DNA of 61,686 nt. It comes from an uncultured Eubacteriales bacterium (GTDB taxonomy: Bacteria; Bacillota; Clostridia; Oscillospirales; CAG-272). The notes beneath the pieces were generated by a model, which was given only the letters and a program-made list of their open reading frames with translations, did not search any database and had not been told where the DNA came from. Both the position numbers and the translations under genes were made by a program. This document shows, one piece after another, positions 60,741 through 61,686 of the stretch. The DNA lies in NCBI GenBank assembly GCA_900542425.1, contig UQNQ01000008.1, forward strand, positions 1 to 61,686, given 5' to 3'. Numbering within the stretch: position 1 is the stretch's first letter; each line of letters begins with the position of its first letter.

Positions 60741-61193
60741 ATGATGAGTTTAGGAAGCAATTTATTCAATGCCAGAAAAAAGAGCGGATTGTCACAAGAA
60801 AACGTTGCGGAGAAATTGGGGGTCAGCCGACAGACCATTTCAAAATGGGAAACTGATGAAACTTTGCCCGATATCCGTCAATCCAAGCAGCTTTCCGTTT
60901 TATATCATTTATCTTTGGATGAATTGATTGATTTTGATATTGAACAAAAAGAAATCGAGCAAATGATTGAGAAAACGAGCGATGAAATGCAGGAAAAGAT
61001 GGATTGGAATAAAATTTGGAGCAAGAAATATCCTATTCTAGTAACATATAAACAACAGGTAAGGATAAACGATTATATGCCAAAAATACGAGAAATGCTA
61101 AATCAGCTAAAAGCGGATTATGGATATCATGATTTAGAGGCATGCTTGGTACTCAAAGATATTTTAGCCCGTACATGGAAATCAAAAACATAA
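60741..61193 (+). CDS. XRE-family transcriptional regulator
   Basis: A 150-residue regulator. A Cro/C1-type helix-turn-helix at residues 8-62 (SQENVAEKLGVSRQTISKWETDETLPDI core) is followed by an acidic helix (about 70-95) and a small C-terminal domain (about 95-150) of unknown function. AGGAGG precedes two adjacent ATG codons; either may be used. It has no membrane segment. Its target is unknown, but it is not linked to a toxin or enzyme gene. Confidence 0.85.
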   Translation: MMSLGSNLFNARKKSGLSQENVAEKLGVSRQTISKWETDETLPDIRQSKQLSVLYHLSLDELIDFDIEQKEIEQMIEKTSDEMQEKMDWNKIWSKKYPILVTYKQQVRINDYMPKIREMLNQLKADYGYHDLEACLVLKDILARTWKSKT

Positions 61194-61287
61194 CGAACCT
61201 TCCATAAAGCCAATGTCTTTCATCGATAATGTTTTCCCCTCTTGACAAAGCAAACAGAGCTGTCATCCTGCAAGCAAATACAGAAAA

Positions 61288-61330
61288 AGCGCTGAGTTCA
61301 AAATGAATGAGCTCAGCGCTGTATTTTGTT
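61288..61330 (+). terminator. Terminator-like hairpin after the XRE gene
   Basis: Arms AGCGCTGAG and CTCAGCGCT with a 15-base loop. It is followed by GTATTTTGTT on the plus strand and by five Ts on the minus strand. Confidence 0.65.
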
Positions 61331-61369
61331 AAAAGGAAATGAAAAAGACGCTTTTTTACAGTCGAGTCC

Positions 61370-61414
61370 AAAAACAAAAATAACGCCGGACCCACAGCGA
61401 ATCGGGTCCGGCGT
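61370..61414 (-). terminator. Terminator of the tRNA-Gln gene
   Basis: Arms ACGCCGGACCC and GGGTCCGGCGT with a ten-base loop; on the minus strand TATTTTTGTTTTT follows. Confidence 0.88.
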
Positions 61415-61418
61415 CACT

Positions 61419-61496
61419 TGGCTGGGATAGCTGGACTCGAACCAGCGGAATGCAAGAGTCAAAGTCTTGTGCCTTAACCAACTTGGCTATATCCCA
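61419..61496 (-). tRNA. tRNA-Gln (anticodon TTG)
   Basis: On the minus strand TGGGATA and TATCCCA pair as acceptor stem with a G discriminator and an encoded CCA. The anticodon arm is CAAGA-CTTTGAC-TCTTG, giving anticodon TTG. The T arm is GCTGG-TTCGAGT-CCAGC. All arms are canonical. Confidence 0.97.
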
Positions 61497-61515
61497 TAAA
61501 AAAGTAAGTGTGATT

Positions 61516-61545
61516 ATTATATCACGCTTATATGTGTCTTGTCAA
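61516..61545 (-). promoter_or_regulatory. Promoter of the tRNA-Gln gene
   Basis: On the minus strand TTGACA (61545-61540), an 18-base spacer and TATAAT (61521-61516), a perfect sigma-A match, about 13 bases before the mature 5' end. Confidence 0.82.
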
Positions 61546-61672
61546 GTTTAAATCCAGCAAATCCTTAAGGGATTCTGCACTTAATTTATCAATTTTCTGT
61601 TTTAGCATACTTTTTTTGTTGGAAGTAGCAAAAATAGAACTTACTTAAAGGGAATTTTTGCAAAGAAAGAGC

Positions 61673-61686
61673 CTGCCATATGGCAG
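61673..61686. other. Palindrome cut by the window end
   Basis: CTGCCATATGGCAG is a perfect palindrome ending at the last base, preceded by an A-rich run and GC. It is probably one arm and loop of a terminator for a leftward gene just outside the window. Confidence 0.4.

Noticed and set aside
61153..61395. An 80-codon minus-strand frame between the last XRE gene and the tRNA
   Set aside because: It spans two hairpins, has no ribosome-binding site and its product looks random.
61528..61608. A 26-codon frame on the minus strand beginning MLKQKIDKL
   Set aside because: It overlaps the tRNA-Gln promoter and has no ribosome-binding site; it might be a remnant, but that cannot be shown.
1..61686. 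Mobile elements, phage genes and CRISPR arrays
   Set aside because: I saw no transposase, integrase, phage structural gene, terminal inverted repeats or regularly spaced repeats anywhere in the window.

Overview
The window reads as the chromosome of a low-to-medium-GC, anaerobic, fermentative Gram-positive bacterium of the class Clostridia (Bacillota); I cannot place it in a genus. The clues are an oxygen-sensitive class III ribonucleotide reductase, a V-type (Na+-type) ATPase operon in the Enterococcus hirae ntp gene order, FtsK/MltG/UppP envelope genes of Gram-positive type, BMP-family purine uptake, BspA-like leucine-rich repeat surface proteins, and many strong sigma-A type promoters (TTGACA/TATAAT). 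I see no phage, insertion sequence, CRISPR array or rRNA. The one RNA gene I am sure of is a tRNA-Gln near the right end.

Layout from left to right. (1) 0.4-3.9 kb: small accessory genes: a secreted SIMPL-domain protein, two short conserved proteins, an ECF-type sigma factor overlapping a membrane-anchored DUF4367 partner, and a small XRE regulator. (2) 4.2-8.6 kb: deoxynucleotide synthesis: nrdG, then nrdD carrying a C-terminal glutaredoxin-like domain, then trxB; nrdD has a textbook promoter preceded by tandem NrdR-like boxes. (3) 8.7-15.3 kb: a sugar acetyltransferase, a membrane XRE regulator, and a divergent four-gene acyltransferase-GT8-GT2-acyltransferase cluster probably making a glycolipid. 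(4) 15.5-21.3 kb, minus strand: xpt plus a BMP-type ABC importer, a purine uptake and salvage operon. (5) 21.6-27.0 kb, plus strand: glpK, a monoglyceride-lipase-like hydrolase, a DegV (FakB-like) protein and a FakA-like kinase, which together could turn glycerides into glycerol-3-phosphate and acyl-phosphate. (6) 27.1-31.9 kb, minus: a P-type ATPase and the glycolytic pair pgk-tpiA. (7) 32.3-41.3 kb, minus: uppP, ftsK, tmk, a DJ-1 protein, 5-formyl-THF cyclo-ligase, a CPBP protease, mltG and a U32 peptidase. (8) 41.4-45.0 kb, plus: two half-size TauE/SafE permease genes and a large secreted LRR protein. (9) 45.3-54.0 kb, minus: the nine-gene V-ATPase operon, whose ring subunit keeps the full Na+-ligand set. 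(10) 54.1-61.7 kb: an unknown gene, an LRR lipoprotein, serC-serA, a TIM-barrel isomerase-like protein, an XRE regulator and tRNA-Gln.

How it fits together: energy comes from glycolysis (pgk, tpiA) with a Na+ gradient handled by the V-ATPase; 3-phosphoglycerate is also drained into serine by SerA/SerC. Purines are imported and salvaged by the BMP/Xpt operon, and deoxynucleotides are made by the NrdD-redoxin/TrxB system. Lipid precursors are salvaged by GlpK/lipase/FakAB and may feed the PlsC-like enzymes of the glycolipid cluster. No single locus is plainly a new defence or mobile system. The most unusual items are the NrdD-redoxin fusion beside trxB, the acyltransferase/glycosyltransferase cluster, the glyceride-salvage gene set and the split TauE pair.
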